A stretch of DNA of 64,000 nt from contig NC_079320.1 in NCBI RefSeq assembly GCF_029931775.1, positions 46,238,021 to 46,302,020 of the forward strand, given 5' to 3'. Source of the stretch: Euleptes europaea. Lineage: Eukaryota > Chordata > Lepidosauria > Squamata > Sphaerodactylidae. Made by a program: the position numbers and the translations under genes. This document shows, piece after piece, positions 44,421 through 56,900 of this stretch. Every line of letters begins with the position of its first letter. Within the stretch, counting starts at the first letter, position 1. The notes under the pieces are model-generated. The model saw only the letters and a program-made list of their open reading frames with translations. It made no database searches and had not been told where the DNA came from.

Positions 44421-46290
44421 GGGCGTTTCCAGGGCTTGCTGGCTCCTACCCATTTCAGCACCAACGTATAACACAAGTCCTGCTTTACGACAAATTGTCC
44501 TGTGGGGCAATCACTTCCAGTAAGCCTCTGCAACAAAACTGGCCTAATCTCCCAGAGACCTGACAATGAAAGAGATAGAAAGAAACTCAGGAAGAGAACC
44601 CAGTAGTACATACATGCTGTCATTAATTCCCAGTATTCTAACAGATAAAAAGTGCATGTGGTATTTTGAAGGATTACAATGCCATTTTAAAATTATTGAT
44701 CCAACCCCAACTTATAATGCATTTATTAGCTTCTGAGAACACAGTTCTTTTAAAGATGCACGTACACCCCTAAACCTGCTTTACTGGGCTGATTTGACTG
44801 CATTAATAAATTATTATTACCCCTAAACCTGTTAGTTTTCAAGATGGATCCAGGCAGTGATGGTTCCTGAGTGATGCTGTTGTGGACAAGATCCTATATC
44901 CAGAAAGAGTGGACCAGTCTAGGAATTTCCTTCAGCATCGTCCTGAAGATTTTTTGTTTTTGCTGTCCCTGAGGATGGGAAAGGAGTGGCATGCTTTTGA
45001 CTAGCATGTAAACTAGCGACTCTGAGAAATAGATAGTAGGTTCTTCAGAGATAAAAGACAATACAATACAATACTCACCTCTGACTCAACACAATTCTTG
45101 TATTATTATTTATTAAATGTAAGCATCAAGCAGTTCCTTATACATTGTGTTCTGTCTGCTACGCAGATCAACAGACTTGGTGGTTTCTTCATCTCGTCCC
45201 TCCGAAATGTTATCAAACATAACTTTTATCAAACATAACTATGTTTTATCAAACATAACTTTTATGTGTGCTTTAGGAGCCAATATGAAGACCTTTGTGT
45301 GTGCAATTGAACAATTTTAACAGTATTGTTTATTTACTGATTTCTCAAGAAACTTTGAATGATTAATGCAAATGGAGAGTGAAGGAAGAGTTTTTAAATC
45401 TAGATACTGTGTTCTTTCCCCAAACTGATAAGAAAGGTGAAATTAGTATTTATTTTTGTTTTAAAATAATTGGTTAGTTAGTTCAAAAAGTTATACGTCA
45501 GATAGAGCCAGTGTATCTTACTTGCTATGTAAATAACCTTTTGACCCAGTCTTTGTGTGTTTGTTCCTTCAAAGTAGCATTGTAAAGTTATCTTAAACTT
45601 TCCTGTTAAAATGAACTTTTTTTACATTTAGCAAGACTTCGATGAGTAATGTCTCTATTTATAAAGCTGTTACTGAAACTTGTGTAGCAAGCTAGGACAA
45701 TTTAGGACATTTAAACACAGTGTGTATATAATCGTTGTTTGTATTTATACATCAAAGCAGTTATAGGAAGTAAATAGTACACGATGTTAACATGCTTTAG
45801 GATGGAATCAGAGTTTGGACTGGCTTCTGTGATTTTCGCCAAGGCTGAATGCTATGTGAATGCCTCTAGAGCTACATCACATAAGCACATTTTGTACAAC
45901 TTCATTATCTTGTTGATGATACAGAAGAATATCGGGGAGGGGATCTTGGTTTCTTTGTTTTAGTTCGGCCATCACTTTCTAGTAGCTGCAAAAGAGCTGG
46001 TTCAGTGTTGTGCTCACAATTTTGCAGATAATAGATTAGATTTAAAAATTATCGTAACATCAGTTTCATCTCTGATACCCACTCCCTCAGATTCTAACAC
46101 CCAAACTGTGTTTCCAGGAACAAATAGGTTGCTCCTCCCACTCAAAAGAAAGACATTGCAGCAGGAACTTGTGCTATGAAATCACTGCTATGCTTGGTTT
46201 GGTGATGAGAGACAGTGAATGGCTTGGGTTGGCCGTTTTAGACAGGGCTCTGCTTCAGTTTCCCATGTGCAATATGGGATGCTAATACTC
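44421..46290. other. Intergenic sequence upstream of FGG
   Basis: AT-rich, no gene recognised. A short three-fold tandem ATCAAACATAAC lies near 45212-45260. Confidence 0.5.
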
Positions 46291-46297
46291 ACATATA

Positions 46298-46506
46298 GGG
46301 TTGCCAGGTCCCTCTTTGCAACTGGCGGGAGATTTTGGGGGCGGAGCCTGAGGAGGACGGGGTTTGGGGAGGGGAGGGACTTCAGTGCTATAGAGTTCAA
46401 TTGCCAAAGCGGCCGTTTTTCTCCAGGTGATCTGATCTCTATCGGCTGGAGATCAGTTGAATTAGCAGGAGATCTCCTGCTACTACCTGGCAGTTGGCAA
46501 CCCTAC
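46298..46506 (-). mobile_element. TAGGGTTGCCA-type MITE
   Basis: TAGGGTTGCCAGGTCCCTCT to CAGTTGGCAACCCTA, with TSD CTCACATA/CTCACCTA (one mismatch). Confidence 0.86.
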
Positions 46507-46969
46507 TCACCTAACATACAGGGTTATTGTAAGAATTATAAAATCATGTATGTGAAGTGTTATACAAATGTTATACAAAGTGTTATACAAATACTTAAGT
46601 ATTTATTATTGCTATCATTAGGCTCCATGTAAGGATGTTACTTTCCCAGGCATCTGGCAATAATTAGCCCTTTGGTTGACTATATTTATTATCACTCTTA
46701 ACTACTGTTATCCTTTTAATAGCTGTTACATTCGCAGTGGATGTAGCTGCAAAAGATGTAGCCGCCTTTCACCCACCAAAGGGCCGAGCAGCAACAAAAC
46801 ACAAAGAAAATGCCAGGCTCAAACTCATGCCTCCCACACTAAGGAACAGCTCCCTAACCTACCTACCATCATAAACACATATTATATAAGGCATTCCCCA
46901 GTGGCCCCAATGTCACCAGCAGCCATATGGTGCTAGGCAGGCAACACTACGAAGACTGTCATGCTCACA

Positions 46970-47185
46970 TGAACACATGAAGCTACCTTATACTGAATCA
47001 GACCCTTGGTCCAACAAAGTCAGTATTGTCTACTCAGACCAGCAGGGGCCCTCTAGGATCTCAGGTAGAGGTCTTTCACATCACCTACTTGCCCAGTCCC
47101 TTTAACTGGAGATGCTGGGGATTGAACCTGGGACCTTCTGCATGCCAAGCAGATGCTCCACCACTGAGCCACAGCCCCTTCCCTC
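46970..47185 (-). repeat. tRNA-derived SINE, fourth type
   Basis: Reading on -, GGGCTGTGGCTCAGTGGTGG, GCATCTGCTTGGCATGCAGA, AGGTCCCAGGTTCAATCCCC form a clear tRNA-like head with both promoter boxes, followed by CAGTATAAGGTAGCTTCATG. Confidence 0.85.
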
Positions 47186-47627
47186 CAGTGGAAAAGCAGT
47201 GGGATAGCATAGCCAAGGCCCCTGGTTCCGTTCTCATAGAAAGGCACACAGCTGAAGTTTTGCCCCCTCAAACATCATCATGGAGGATGGGCCCAAATAA
47301 TACACATTCATAAAAACAATTATTAAAATAGTGTAGGAAGTGGGGATAACTGAGGGAACTCTAGGTGAAATTTTAAAAAATCTTCACCTGCTGGTGGAAG
47401 ACTGCAGCAGAAGGGGGCAAGTGAGTCTCTCTGAGCAGACGGCTCCAGAGTTTCGGTGTCACGACCAAGAAGCCTTATCCTGAGGGCACCCGAAACAGGA
47501 CTTTGGAAGATGACTGTAGTGGTCAGGTAGGTTTAATGACACACCCAACATTTTGACTGACAAGCCCATCTACACCATCTCTCCCCAATAAACTGCATGG
47601 CTTATTAGATGTCAGTAGTGATATGGA

Positions 47628-47972
47628 GAGAGCCAGCCAGCATGGTGTAGTGGTTAAGAGCAGTGGTTTGGAGTGGTGGACTCTGGTCTGGAGAACTGGG
47701 TTTGATTCCCCACTCCTCCACATGAGCAGTGGACGCTAATCTGGTGAACTGGATTTGTTTCTCCACTCGTACACATGAAGCCAGCTGGGTGACCCTGGGC
47801 TAGTCACAGCTCTTAGAGCTCTTTAAGCCCCACCTATCTCACAGTGTTCCTGTTGTGGGGAGGGGAAGGGAAGGTGATTGTAGGTTTGATTCTTCCTTAA
47901 GTGGTAGAGAAAGTCGGCATATAAAAACCAACTCTTCTTCTTCCTCCTCCTCCTCTTCCTCTTCCTCTTCTT
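47628..47972 (+). repeat. tRNA-derived SINE, near full length
   Basis: GAGAGCCAGCCAGCATGGTG to the (CTTCTTCC)-type tail, the most complete copy of this family in the window. Confidence 0.86.
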
Positions 47973-48172
47973 CTGGTTAAAAGCAGCAGACTTTAGTCTG
48001 GAGAACCAGGTACAATTCCCCGCTGGGTAACCTTGGGCCAGTCACGGTTCTCTCAGAACTCTCTCAGCCACATAGGGGCATGCAATGGCAAACTACCTCT
48101 AAACGTCACTTGCCTTGAAAACCCTATGGGATTGCCAAAAGTCAGCTGTGACTTGATGGCACACAAACACAA
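47973..48172 (+). repeat. Composite SINE
   Basis: A tRNA-type body (AGAACCAGGTACAATTCCC, CCTTGGGCCAGTCAC) fused to the 5S-family tail (GCAATGGCAAACTACC, TTGCCTTGAAAACCCTATGG, TGTGACTTGATGGCA), the same join as at 4553. Confidence 0.7.
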
Positions 48173-48659
48173 AGTGATGTGGAGGAGTGTTAGACCCGGA
48201 AACCCCTCCCACTTGCAAAAAACTTACCTTGGACAGCCCCCCCCCCCCGCTCACTCTCTATGAGACCTGCATGCTGCAGACAGTTGTTAGGAATGGGCAG
48301 GGGGTGGGACTGAGCCTCATCTGTCAAACCGCACACAGTCACAGCAATAAGACATTTATTAACAGCATTTGGAAAAATCTTTGCCATATATGGCTTTAAA
48401 GGTCAGCACTGGCACCTTGAATTGTGTCTGGAAACAAATTGGGAGCCAGCATAGATGGGCCAAGATTGGGGCGATACGGTCTGTATAGCCCCTCCAATCA
48501 ATATATTGACTGTAGAATTTTTCATCACCTGAACTTTCCAAACACCTTAAGGGAAACCCCACACAGATTGCATTGCATCAATTCCTCCAGTCCAGAACAA
48601 AACACCACAACAAGAATGTGACCCGCACAGTGTGTAGAGCCAGTTATTACTGGTTCATG

Positions 48660-49520
48660 TAGTAGGTGGCAAATATATTCCAGGGGCTATTCAGGTTTTT
48701 AATCTAAAAATTACCCCAATTATTCTTTTTGGTGTTGCCATCTGGATAACAGTTGTCAATGAATCTATAGATCGTCAATTGCTTCAGTTCTTACGAAAAC
48801 TCCTAAACGCCCCTCGATGTGTTGCTGGCGTTACTCTTCATTCCGAGTTTGGCCAAATGTCACTCAAAGGTAGGGCATGGTTGGCCGCCTTTAAACTACA
48901 CCTTAAATTGTGCTTTAGCACTGAGGGGTTCCTAGCTTCTCTGAAGCATGACCCTTTTAAATCCTCATGGCAAAAAATCTTAGATGAGAAACTGTCGTTG
49001 TTGGGCTATTCGCAGGATATGTTATTAGATCTTGGGAAAACTGAAGCTTTCACCAAAATTAAAAAGCGCAATAAAGAGCTTGATTATAACAGCATTACTT
49101 TTCGTGCTCGCCGCGTTTGTTCATCCCAGATCTCCGGAATACCACCACCACGTGGTTTGCCTGCGTATACATATTATTTGACAACTCGTTTTTCTAGAGT
49201 GTTTTGTTTAGCTAGATTGAATGCTAACCGCTCTATGGTTATGCAGGGCAGAATTTTGAATATACCATATTCAGACAGGACCTGTCCTTGCTCTTCTGGC
49301 TCTATCGATTCACTAGCTCATGCCCTTTTGGAATGCCGCTTTTACAAGGAACTTCGATCACATTATATCTCCCCCCTTCTAACACACAAATCTAATGCCT
49401 CTGTGTCTGACATAATGCCTTTTCTATAGGGATCCCAAGGCTACATTGTCAGTGGCAAGATTTGTTTCAATCCTTATATCCCTCAAACACTAGATATATG
49501 CTGCTCAAGATCAATGGATC
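48660..49520 (+). pseudogene. LINE ORF2 C-terminal remnant
   Basis: An open frame 48779-49429 (216 codons) holds a typical LINE C-terminal region. Its cysteine/histidine cluster is CPCSSG, LAHALLECRFYKELR. The similarity continues after 49430 in another frame (RDPKATLSVARFVSILI), so it carries at least one frameshift. No endonuclease or catalytic RT motifs remain. The LINE clade is not resolved by eye. Confidence 0.7.
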
Positions 49521-49999
49521 AAGGAGCTTCTAAAGGATAAAAGGAAAGGAAAAGGAAAGGTTTATGCAGTGTTCACTAGTGTGTGTGTGATTAACCAAAG
49601 GTCACAAATCAAGCTTCTATGGCAAACTGGGAATTCAAGCCTGGGCCTCCCATATCCTGGTCCAGCACTCTAACCCCTTCACTGCTGAAAGGGAGAACTA
49701 GATCTGTTTCCCTTCAGCATATTAATAACATCTTTGGAGCCCCATCTTTGGGGGCTTTGATGGGGTGGGGGAAGTGTGTGATTGCAGAGTTATTTGGTTT
49801 TTTGCTGGCCTGCTCTCAGGGGTGGTTTGGGGCTGGAAATGCTTAGGACCTAAGTCAAATGTCGCCCACAGGATGTCTCTGATGCTTCCTATTTCTATGC
49901 TGGCATAGTAGTTATGCTGGAGCAGTGTCTGTGCTCCTCTGGCAGGGCTCACCACTCATGTATCTCCAGATATAGCAAACGTGGGAGATATGTCAATGT

Positions 50000-50760
50000 A
50001 AATTATGCAAGTACTATCGTAGGGCTTAGTCATCATCCACAGCACTTTTGGCTTGGGGTGTTGGATTGGGTTGAATTTCTCTTAATATTTTTTTTTTACT
50101 CTTAATAGACTAAAACGTAAACATTTAGAGTTCCAGGTCCAAGTCCTGATATTTTAAAATATTAAGAACTGAATAGATGAGAAACGTCCAACTGCAACTT
50201 CTCCTCTCAGCGTACTATTGTGATGGGAAAAAGTGACACCAGGTAGTAGTTTTCTTCTAAGCAACTTAGAAGACACAGAGACTTCAAGTTAGCACCTAGG
50301 AATCATACATTCTCCCTTACAGCTAAATTTAAGCACTTTGTCTTGCTTGCAAATTTTGGCTGTTTATGTACCGAGTCATAAATTTAAGTGTGCAGTCTGA
50401 TTGAGTGCAAATACTGACAAGTCTACATGTTTAATATTAGCGTTACTGAGAGTCATAATGCAGCTCTGAGATTCCACAACCTAGTGGTGCAGGGCTGGCT
50501 TTCTACTCCACTTAACCTCTAACATGTAACCCAGATAGCCTTAGAAACATTGCAATAAGTTTCTTTGGGGCCATTTTGAATATTAACAATTCGATTTTGA
50601 TTCACTATGTTCTCTGCAGTTTACATCACCTAGGAATATCAGCTATTAATATTGCTACACTGTTAGTGTCAAACTAGAAATTGTGGTGGCAGACATCTTT
50701 TTTTCATGTGCCTCTACCCCATTTACATATAAAACAGAGATTTGGGAGTTTTCCAAAGAG
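50000..50760. other. Intergenic, nothing recognised
   Basis: AT-rich sequence with no supported gene or repeat. Confidence 0.5.
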
Positions 50761-50763
50761 CAT

Positions 50764-50988
50764 GAAGAAGAGCTGGTTTTTATATGCAGACTTTCTCTAC
50801 CAGCTTACAATCCCCTTCCCTTCCCTTCCCCTCCCCACAACAGACACCCTGTGAGGTGAGTGAGAGAGCATGACTAGCCCAAGGTCACCCAGCTGCCTTC
50901 GTGTGTAGGAGTGGGGAATCAAACCCGGTTCTCCAGATCAGAATCCACCACTCCAAACCACTACTCTTAACCACTACACCATGTAGGA
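50764..50988 (-). repeat. tRNA-derived SINE
   Basis: Reading on -, TACATGGTGTAGTGGTTAAG, GAACCGGGTTTGATTCCCC and the tail ATATAAAAACCAGCTCTTCT. Confidence 0.85.
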
Positions 50989-50999
50989 TGAGTGCCGAA

Positions 51000-52560
51000 C
51001 CATCCTTCCTCCTGTGCCTTTCTACCCTTAGTCTATTGCTCCAGTCATGTTTCTGTTCCCGGCCCATGGGAGGTGGGGGTGGGAGGAACATGAACAATCA
51101 AATGCAGAAAGGTTGAATAGGGGGTGGTTCAATGCCCCACCTGTGAAAAGTGGGTAAGTGGACTATGGCCTGTCATCTGTAGTTCTACTCATGGAAAAAT
51201 TCTAACTAAATTCAGTGATGTTCCCACCCCCTAATAAAAACTCAGGTTTCATTCCAATGGGACTACAGTATACGTAATTATAAGGGAGGGAAAAAATCAC
51301 TAACACCAGATGCTAAAAGTCAATCATGAGCTTTCTGGAGAGTTTGAGCAATTTTTGCTTACAATTGGAGATATTATTACTAGTTTATTTAGCTATAGAT
51401 TTTGCACACGGCAGGTAATTTGTGTACATGTGGGTTCCATTCCTTTGGAGCCGTAAAGACCTGAAAAAATTTGGAAACAATTTCAACTGTAGATTTTATT
51501 TCTTTTGTGTCTCGGCTTTTAAGGTAAAACTTCATGATTTTGCTTTGTTGATTTACAGATATTTTGGAGAACTTTGGTTCCTTCATAAAAGGTTAGTGTC
51601 TAGTTCTTCATTCAAAAAAGATTGCAGTGTATACTTTACCTTGAGCCGAAGAACAGTGAACTCCTTTTGGTAAACAAAGATCTGATACACTAGTGCAAGG
51701 GAAGATAAATTATCAGCTCAAATATTTGCACAAGCTTTGCAGTTAGGTGACTGAGGACAGAGTCTACAACAAACTCAATTGTTTGTGAGTAACTATTGCA
51801 GCAGCACAGATAGGAAAAGACTGAAAACACAAAGAAGGCAAAAGTTACTGGATATGACATAGATAGATTTAGAATACAATTGTTCAGAAGCATGTTGTCA
51901 TCTGTGTGCAATAGAACAACATCACTACTGTGTGCCCTTCCTGAATTCTTTTGCTAATAGGTTTGGGAGAACATGATCAGGAGCACGGAGTAGATACTTG
52001 TTTGAACTTCTAGTCATAACTGATGTTGCGCTGCAGAACTATTTTATTCATTCTCCCCTATCCTTTATAGAAATTGCATGGCAATTTCCTAAAATAATTT
52101 GTCTTGAAACAGCAAAGAACTCCCTGATACAGTTAATAAAGATGCATTTCCTGATGCAAATTTGCATCTTCACCTGGATGAAGTGCTTTTTTATAGGTGT
52201 GCAGGGTGTAGCCTCCCATAGTTTAATACAAATCAGTGCTGTTTGTACAGTCCACATCTAGGTTTACCAACTTTTAAAACAGTTTCAGCACCTGCACCAT
52301 TAACAGCTGCTCAGTCCGCGAATATTAACAGGTGGTATTTCTCCCCAATGCTGTGAAAAGCTTCACTAGTTGATTTTATAGTATGTTGTTTATAAAGGCA
52401 TAGGATGAAACAAGGCCTTTATTTATTTATTTACATTATTTATAGTCCACCTTTTCCACAGGGACTCAAGGCAGATTTTTTTTTCTGTTACACATACCTT
52501 GGTAACATCCGGGACAGATTACTGTAACATGTTGGGTATCAGAGTGCTTTTGAAACCGGT
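51000..52560. other. Intergenic, mostly unrecognised
   Basis: No gene found. A reversed LINE-like tail (TTTATTTATTTATTTACATT, GGGACTCAAGGCAGA) is at 52417-52490. Confidence 0.45.
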
Positions 52561-52575
52561 TTAGAAGCTCTTGCT

Positions 52576-52735
52576 CAGGGGTGTCAAACATAAGGCCCGT
52601 TGAGACCTCTTATCTGGCCCGTGAGCCAGCCACTGCCCCACACTCTTGATCTGGGCTGACAATTCATGGCCTGGCCTGACCAAGTGGCATTTATGTCACA
52701 TCCAGCCCTCATAAAAATTCAGTTCGACAACCCTG
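52576..52735 (+). mobile_element. hAT-type MITE with 8-bp TSD
   Basis: CAGGGGTGTCAAACATAAGG to GTTCGACAACCCTG, flanked by CTCTTGCT (52568-52575) and CTCTAGCT (52736-52743). Confidence 0.83.
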
Positions 52736-53389
52736 CTCTAGCTGATTCAGAATGCAGTGGCCAGAATGTGGAGATTCACCACTTTGCAGCTTTATATGAA
52801 TTGTGCTAGCAGCAATTTGACAGCAATTCAAAGAGTTGTCTCTAACCTTTACAGTTCGAAACACTCTCCTCCGAGGGGTCACCTTCACTCATATGTTCCT
52901 GCCCATAGCTCAATTACTGCATGAAGTGAAGTTGGTAGGCACACAGGGCACGTTTTTTTTTCCAGTTGTGACCTTCCAGATTGCCTATCCCTGTCCCAGA
53001 ATGCCTATATGCCTCCCTCATTGATGGCGAATGGTGAAGACAGTCTTGCTCTGAAGGCCTTTGACAGGGCTCAACTTACCACTTCACTGCCTAGCCCATA
53101 TAGCCCAGTGGTACTCACTCCATGACTTGCATACTTCCAAAATGCCACATGACTACTGTATGCCTGGTGTGCCATGCCACTTATAAACACATATAAGCAT
53201 TAAATATAACAATAACCTTGGCTGCATGCTCATGATTTTCTGGGCCCTTTACTTCCACTCCTAGCATGGGACCTGCAGCTCCCCTGGCCTTGCCCACTTT
53301 CTTGGAACACAGGATGGGTGCCATATTGGGGAATGGTGCTCAGAAGACCACATGTGGTTCCCAAGCCACTGAGTATCACTGAACTACCC

Positions 53390-53612
53390 TGAAATTGTTT
53401 CTGTTGTGGTTTTACAGTCGTTTCATTTTACATCTTTTGGCTGTTGTTTGTTTTAATTTGTATTGCTTTTTCTGTTTTACTCCTTTTAAAAAATGTTTAA
53501 CTGAGGGTTTATAACAGTTGTTGTGAGAGATGCTTTTTGTTATTGATTTGTTTCTAAATTTTGTTTCACCCCAAAGTAGGTGGGATGTAAATCTAGTAAA
53601 TAAATAAGACTA
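53390..53612 (+). repeat. LINE 3' tail-like
   Basis: TTTGTTTCACCCCAAAGTAG, GTGGGATGTAAATCTAGTAA and ATAAATAAG form a LINE-type 3' end. Confidence 0.4.
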
Positions 53613-53912
53613 CCTAGAGTCTATAACTGTTTCAGAACTTGGCAGCAAGGTAATTAATGAGTTAGCCACATGGATTGCATGATGCCAATTCTTTATACAC
53701 ACACTGCTTTACTAGGTTGATACCTGCACACATAGTATTTGAGAGACTTATACTAACTAGTATTACAACAAGAACCTATTATACCAGATATTTGAGTAAT
53801 TGGGTATAGTATTTACAGCATATACACATGCCTGGTTGGGTTTGAACTGTTTGTATTTGTATCAATTAATGTATTTCTGTAAATGTGTGCAGGTTTAACA
53901 AAGGGTTTTAAT

Positions 53913-53962
53913 TAACCACTGATGAAGGCCCCATAGGCCGAAACGCGTTTGGTATGTGGTTA
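53913..53962 (+). ncRNA. Hammerhead-ribozyme-like motif
   Basis: TAACCA (53913-53918) pairs with TGGTTA (53957-53962) as stem I. Between them lie CTGATGA (53919-53925), a stem II GGCC/GGCC with loop CCATA, GAAA (53940-53943), a short stem III region and a GTA triplet. This order is that of a type I hammerhead. The flanks (AATAAATTATACTTTCAG downstream) look like a degraded Penelope-like element. Activity is not shown. Confidence 0.6.
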
Positions 53963-54464
53963 CAGTTATCAACCTCAGGAAATGCCATTGTGCTATTTTA
54001 ATGCTTTTAAATAATTTTAACTTTGATATAGCGCTTCTAATAAATTATACTTTCAGTATTTATACAAAGACTTATATATATTTTCTTTTCACCCAACCTT
54101 GGGTACCCAGCTAATTCTTTATTCACTTCGTCAGTTGCCAGGCCCATCTGCTGCAAAAACAATTGGGGCTCATGATACTTAACATATCACTTTATACTCT
54201 ATGAACGTACCCATACACTGAGATTTTTAAAAGTTCTCCATACATCCCCATACTATCTTTGGTGGGGAGCGGTAAGAAACTGGGACTCTCTTCAAAGCAG
54301 CACTATGGAACTCCCTCCAAAGGGAAATTTGCCTTGCCCTTTTTTAACAGCATTTTGCTACCATGGTAAAGCTTTTTAGAACAGCTGTTTGGATCCATGA
54401 CTTATTTTAATGATTGCTAATGTTTCTTTCCCCCCATTTTGGATGGTTATTTCTATTTCAGTTG

Positions 54465-54680
54465 TACTGGGTTGGATCCACAGACAGTTTCCAATAGTGG
54501 AGGGGGGTAATTTTTCCAGTTGGTCCCTCTCACTGCAGATCCCCAATCCACCCCTCATGGTTGTCCGACTTCCAGGAACAGCATTTTGGGTAGCTCAGTT
54601 AAACTACAGTGGGAGTGGAGGCGGGAAATTTCTAGACAGAAGTGCCTTCCACAAATGGTCTTTTGGATCTAACCCTTTGA
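54465..54680. mobile_element. Putative MITE with GGGTTGGATCCA ends
   Basis: GGGTTGGATCCA near the left and TTTGGATCTAACCC at the right are inverted ends. Related ends occur near 8171 and 32448. Confidence 0.5.
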
Positions 54681-54699
54681 TTATTTATGCTAGATTTCT

Positions 54700-55420
54700 G
54701 TTTGTTTATTAGTTTAATCATTATGGGTTTTAACTGTTTTCTCACCTACCTTATGAATTGCTTCAGTCAAAAGGTACGGTATCAATAGTTTAATAAAATA
54801 AAATAATACATTTCACAGGTGATGTACTTCCTGTCCCTGATCTGCACTGGACTGGCTATTATATAGGTTTTGGTTGCAAGTAAAACTTTTCTTAAAGAAG
54901 CAAAATAAGTACTTGTGCTTGTAACAAACTGCACTTTACTGGTAGCTGGCAAACTATACGGCTAGTTACAAATAGCAGGAGTATAGCTTCCAACAGAAGG
55001 CCAGGATAAGTAGTTCAACAAGGCCTCCTACTGGTCTGTTTTGGTAAACTAATTTTTCACAATTCAATCAGTAAAAACTATGCAAAGGGGAAGAAAATAC
55101 CTTTGGAATTTTTTTTACAAGACTAGGCCTAAACCTTTGGGTTTCCAGGTAGCCTTTTCTTGCAGCACTGGAGCTACAAGAGGAGAGGACCTTTCAGAGG
55201 GTCCTAAGGTCTACTAAAACTTCCTTCACCTTCACTGTATGTGTTCTGTTTCAATACTATACCAAAAACGACATAGCTATTAAAAATCCTGTACAAGAAA
55301 TGTTTTTCCATTTTCAGCTACCCCTCCCATATATTTAAATGATATTTATTTAAATAATCAAAACTGTAACCAGGAACAAAAGGAGCATATAAAACAGACC
55401 CGGAAGTACTTATTCTGTCC
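54700..55420. other. Intergenic, nothing recognised
   Basis: AT-rich DNA with no supported feature. Confidence 0.5.
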
Positions 55421-55424
55421 CAGG

Positions 55425-55972
55425 ATGTGGTGATGGCTGCCAGCTTGGAGGGCTTTGAGAGGGGAGTGGACATATTCATGGAGGAGAGGGGTATTCATGG
55501 CTGTTAGTTAGAATGGATGCCCTGACCTGGATGGCCCAGGCTAGCCTGATCTCGTCAGATCTCAGAAGCTAAGCAGGGTCAGCTCTGGTTAGTATTTGGA
55601 TGGGGGACCACCAAGGAAGTCCAGGGTTGCTGTGCAGAGGAAGGCACTGGCAAACCACCTCTGTTAGTCTCTTGCCATGAAAACCCCAAAAAGGGGTCGC
55701 CATAAGTCAGCTGCAACTTGATGGCACTTTACACACACACACACACACAGTTAGAATGGATACTAGTCATGCTGCATACCTAGTCTCTCTAGTATCAGAG
55801 GAGCATGCCTATTATTTTGGGTGCGGTGGAGCACAGGCAGGATGGTGCTGCTGCACTCGTCTTGTTTGTGGCTTCCTAGAGGCACCTGGTTGGCCACTGT
55901 GTGAACAGACTGCTGGACTTGATGGGACTTGGTCTGATCCAGCAGGGCCTTTCTTATGTTCTTATGGCCTAG
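55425..55972 (+). repeat. CR1-like LINE 3' end split by a SINE
   Basis: The element runs from GATGTGGTGATGGCTGCCAG through GGACTTGATGGGACTTGGTC to the terminal TTCTTATGTTCTTATGG. It is interrupted at 55519-55749 by a 5S-SINE. Confidence 0.78.
55519..55749 (+). repeat. 5S-rRNA-derived SINE with 12-bp TSD
   Basis: GCCCTGACCTGGATGGCCCA, GATCTCGTCAGATCTCAGAA, GCTAAGCAGGGTCAGC and TTAGTATTTGGATGGGGGAC show the 5S origin. GTTAGAATGGAT at 55507-55518 and 55750-55761 is the target duplication. Confidence 0.9.
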
Positions 55973-56164
55973 GGAGGTATAGTGGTTACTGTAACTAGAG
56001 TGATCCAAAGCCAAAACTCTCTTGGGTGATTTTGGACTTTTAGCCTAACCTATTCAACAGGACTGTTGTGGCAATAAAATGGTATGTGGAAAGAACCCAT
56101 CTTGCTCTGGGTCAGATAAAAACGTATTCCGTAGTTGATAGGATGTTAAACTAGGAGTGGGAAG

Positions 56165-56330
56165 ACCAAAGTTTGTTCCCATCTGCTCCATTTCTCCTCA
56201 CAACAACCCTGTGAGGCCAGTAACGCTGAAAGTGAGCGACTGGCCCAAGATCACCAATTCATGGCAGAATGAGGACTGAAACCTCCCGGATCATAGTCTG
56301 ATACTTTTGCCACTACACTAAGCTGACTTT
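56165..56330 (-). repeat. tRNA-derived SINE, third type
   Basis: CTCACAACAACCCTGTGAGG, CGACTGGCCCAAGATCACC and CATAGTCTGATACTTTTGCC follow the order of the copy at 37403. Confidence 0.6.
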
Positions 56331-56379
56331 TGTGCAGCAGCTGCTATGAATAATAGTGAGTTGCCAGGTGGGTGCTGCT

Positions 56380-56900
56380 GGACCTGAGTGAGGCATGCAG
56401 GTTGTGTGGTGGTGAGTTACCGTACCTGGTGGTTGCTACCAGACCTGGCCCTGACAAGCCCTTCCTCCAGGGCAGGGGTGGCCTGCAAGGCCAAACCCTC
56501 CTAGAACAAGCCCTACCTTCTACTAATAGAAACCAAGGCGTAAAGGCTGGCAATATTATTGTGGTTTCCCACTAGGGTTGCCAACCGCCAGGTACTAGCT
56601 GGAGATCTCCTGCTATTACAACTGATCTCCAGCCAAAAGAGATCAGTTCACCTACAGAAAATGGCTGCTTTGGCAATTGGGCTCTATGGCACTGAAGTCC
56701 CTCCCCTCCCCAACCCTATTTCCCACCACTGGCCACTGAATCTGAGACAGCATCCCTTACTTAAATCTACAAACGCTGCCTCTGTCATTTGGGTGGGTAT
56801 TTTTTCCCAGATTTTTCTGCAAACCTGGGGCTTTTCTCTGGTTTGTAGAAAGATCTGTCTCTGAATTTAAGTATCCCCAAATAGGGCTATGACAGAATTA
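56380..56900. repeat. Unassigned repeat interrupted by a MITE
   Basis: AAGGCTGGCAATATTATTGT before and TTTTTCTGCAAACCTGGGGC after the MITE at 56573 match, in order, 62030-62200 and parts of 12430-13020. Family unknown. Confidence 0.5.
56573..56716 (+). mobile_element. TAGGGTTGCCA-type MITE, short, perfect TSD
   Basis: TAGGGTTGCCAACCGCCAGG to CTCCCCAACCCTA, with the perfect duplication TTTCCCAC on both sides. It lacks about 60 bp at the right but keeps the duplication, so it is an internally deleted copy that moved in that form. Confidence 0.85.

Noticed and set aside
47090-47185. tRNA gene on -
   Set aside because: Box A and B-like sequences are present, but the unit continues into a repeated SINE body; no intact cloverleaf with a proper acceptor end.
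48779-49429. 216-codon frame as a host gene
   Set aside because: Its cysteine/histidine cluster and continuation in another frame mark it as a LINE ORF2 remnant.
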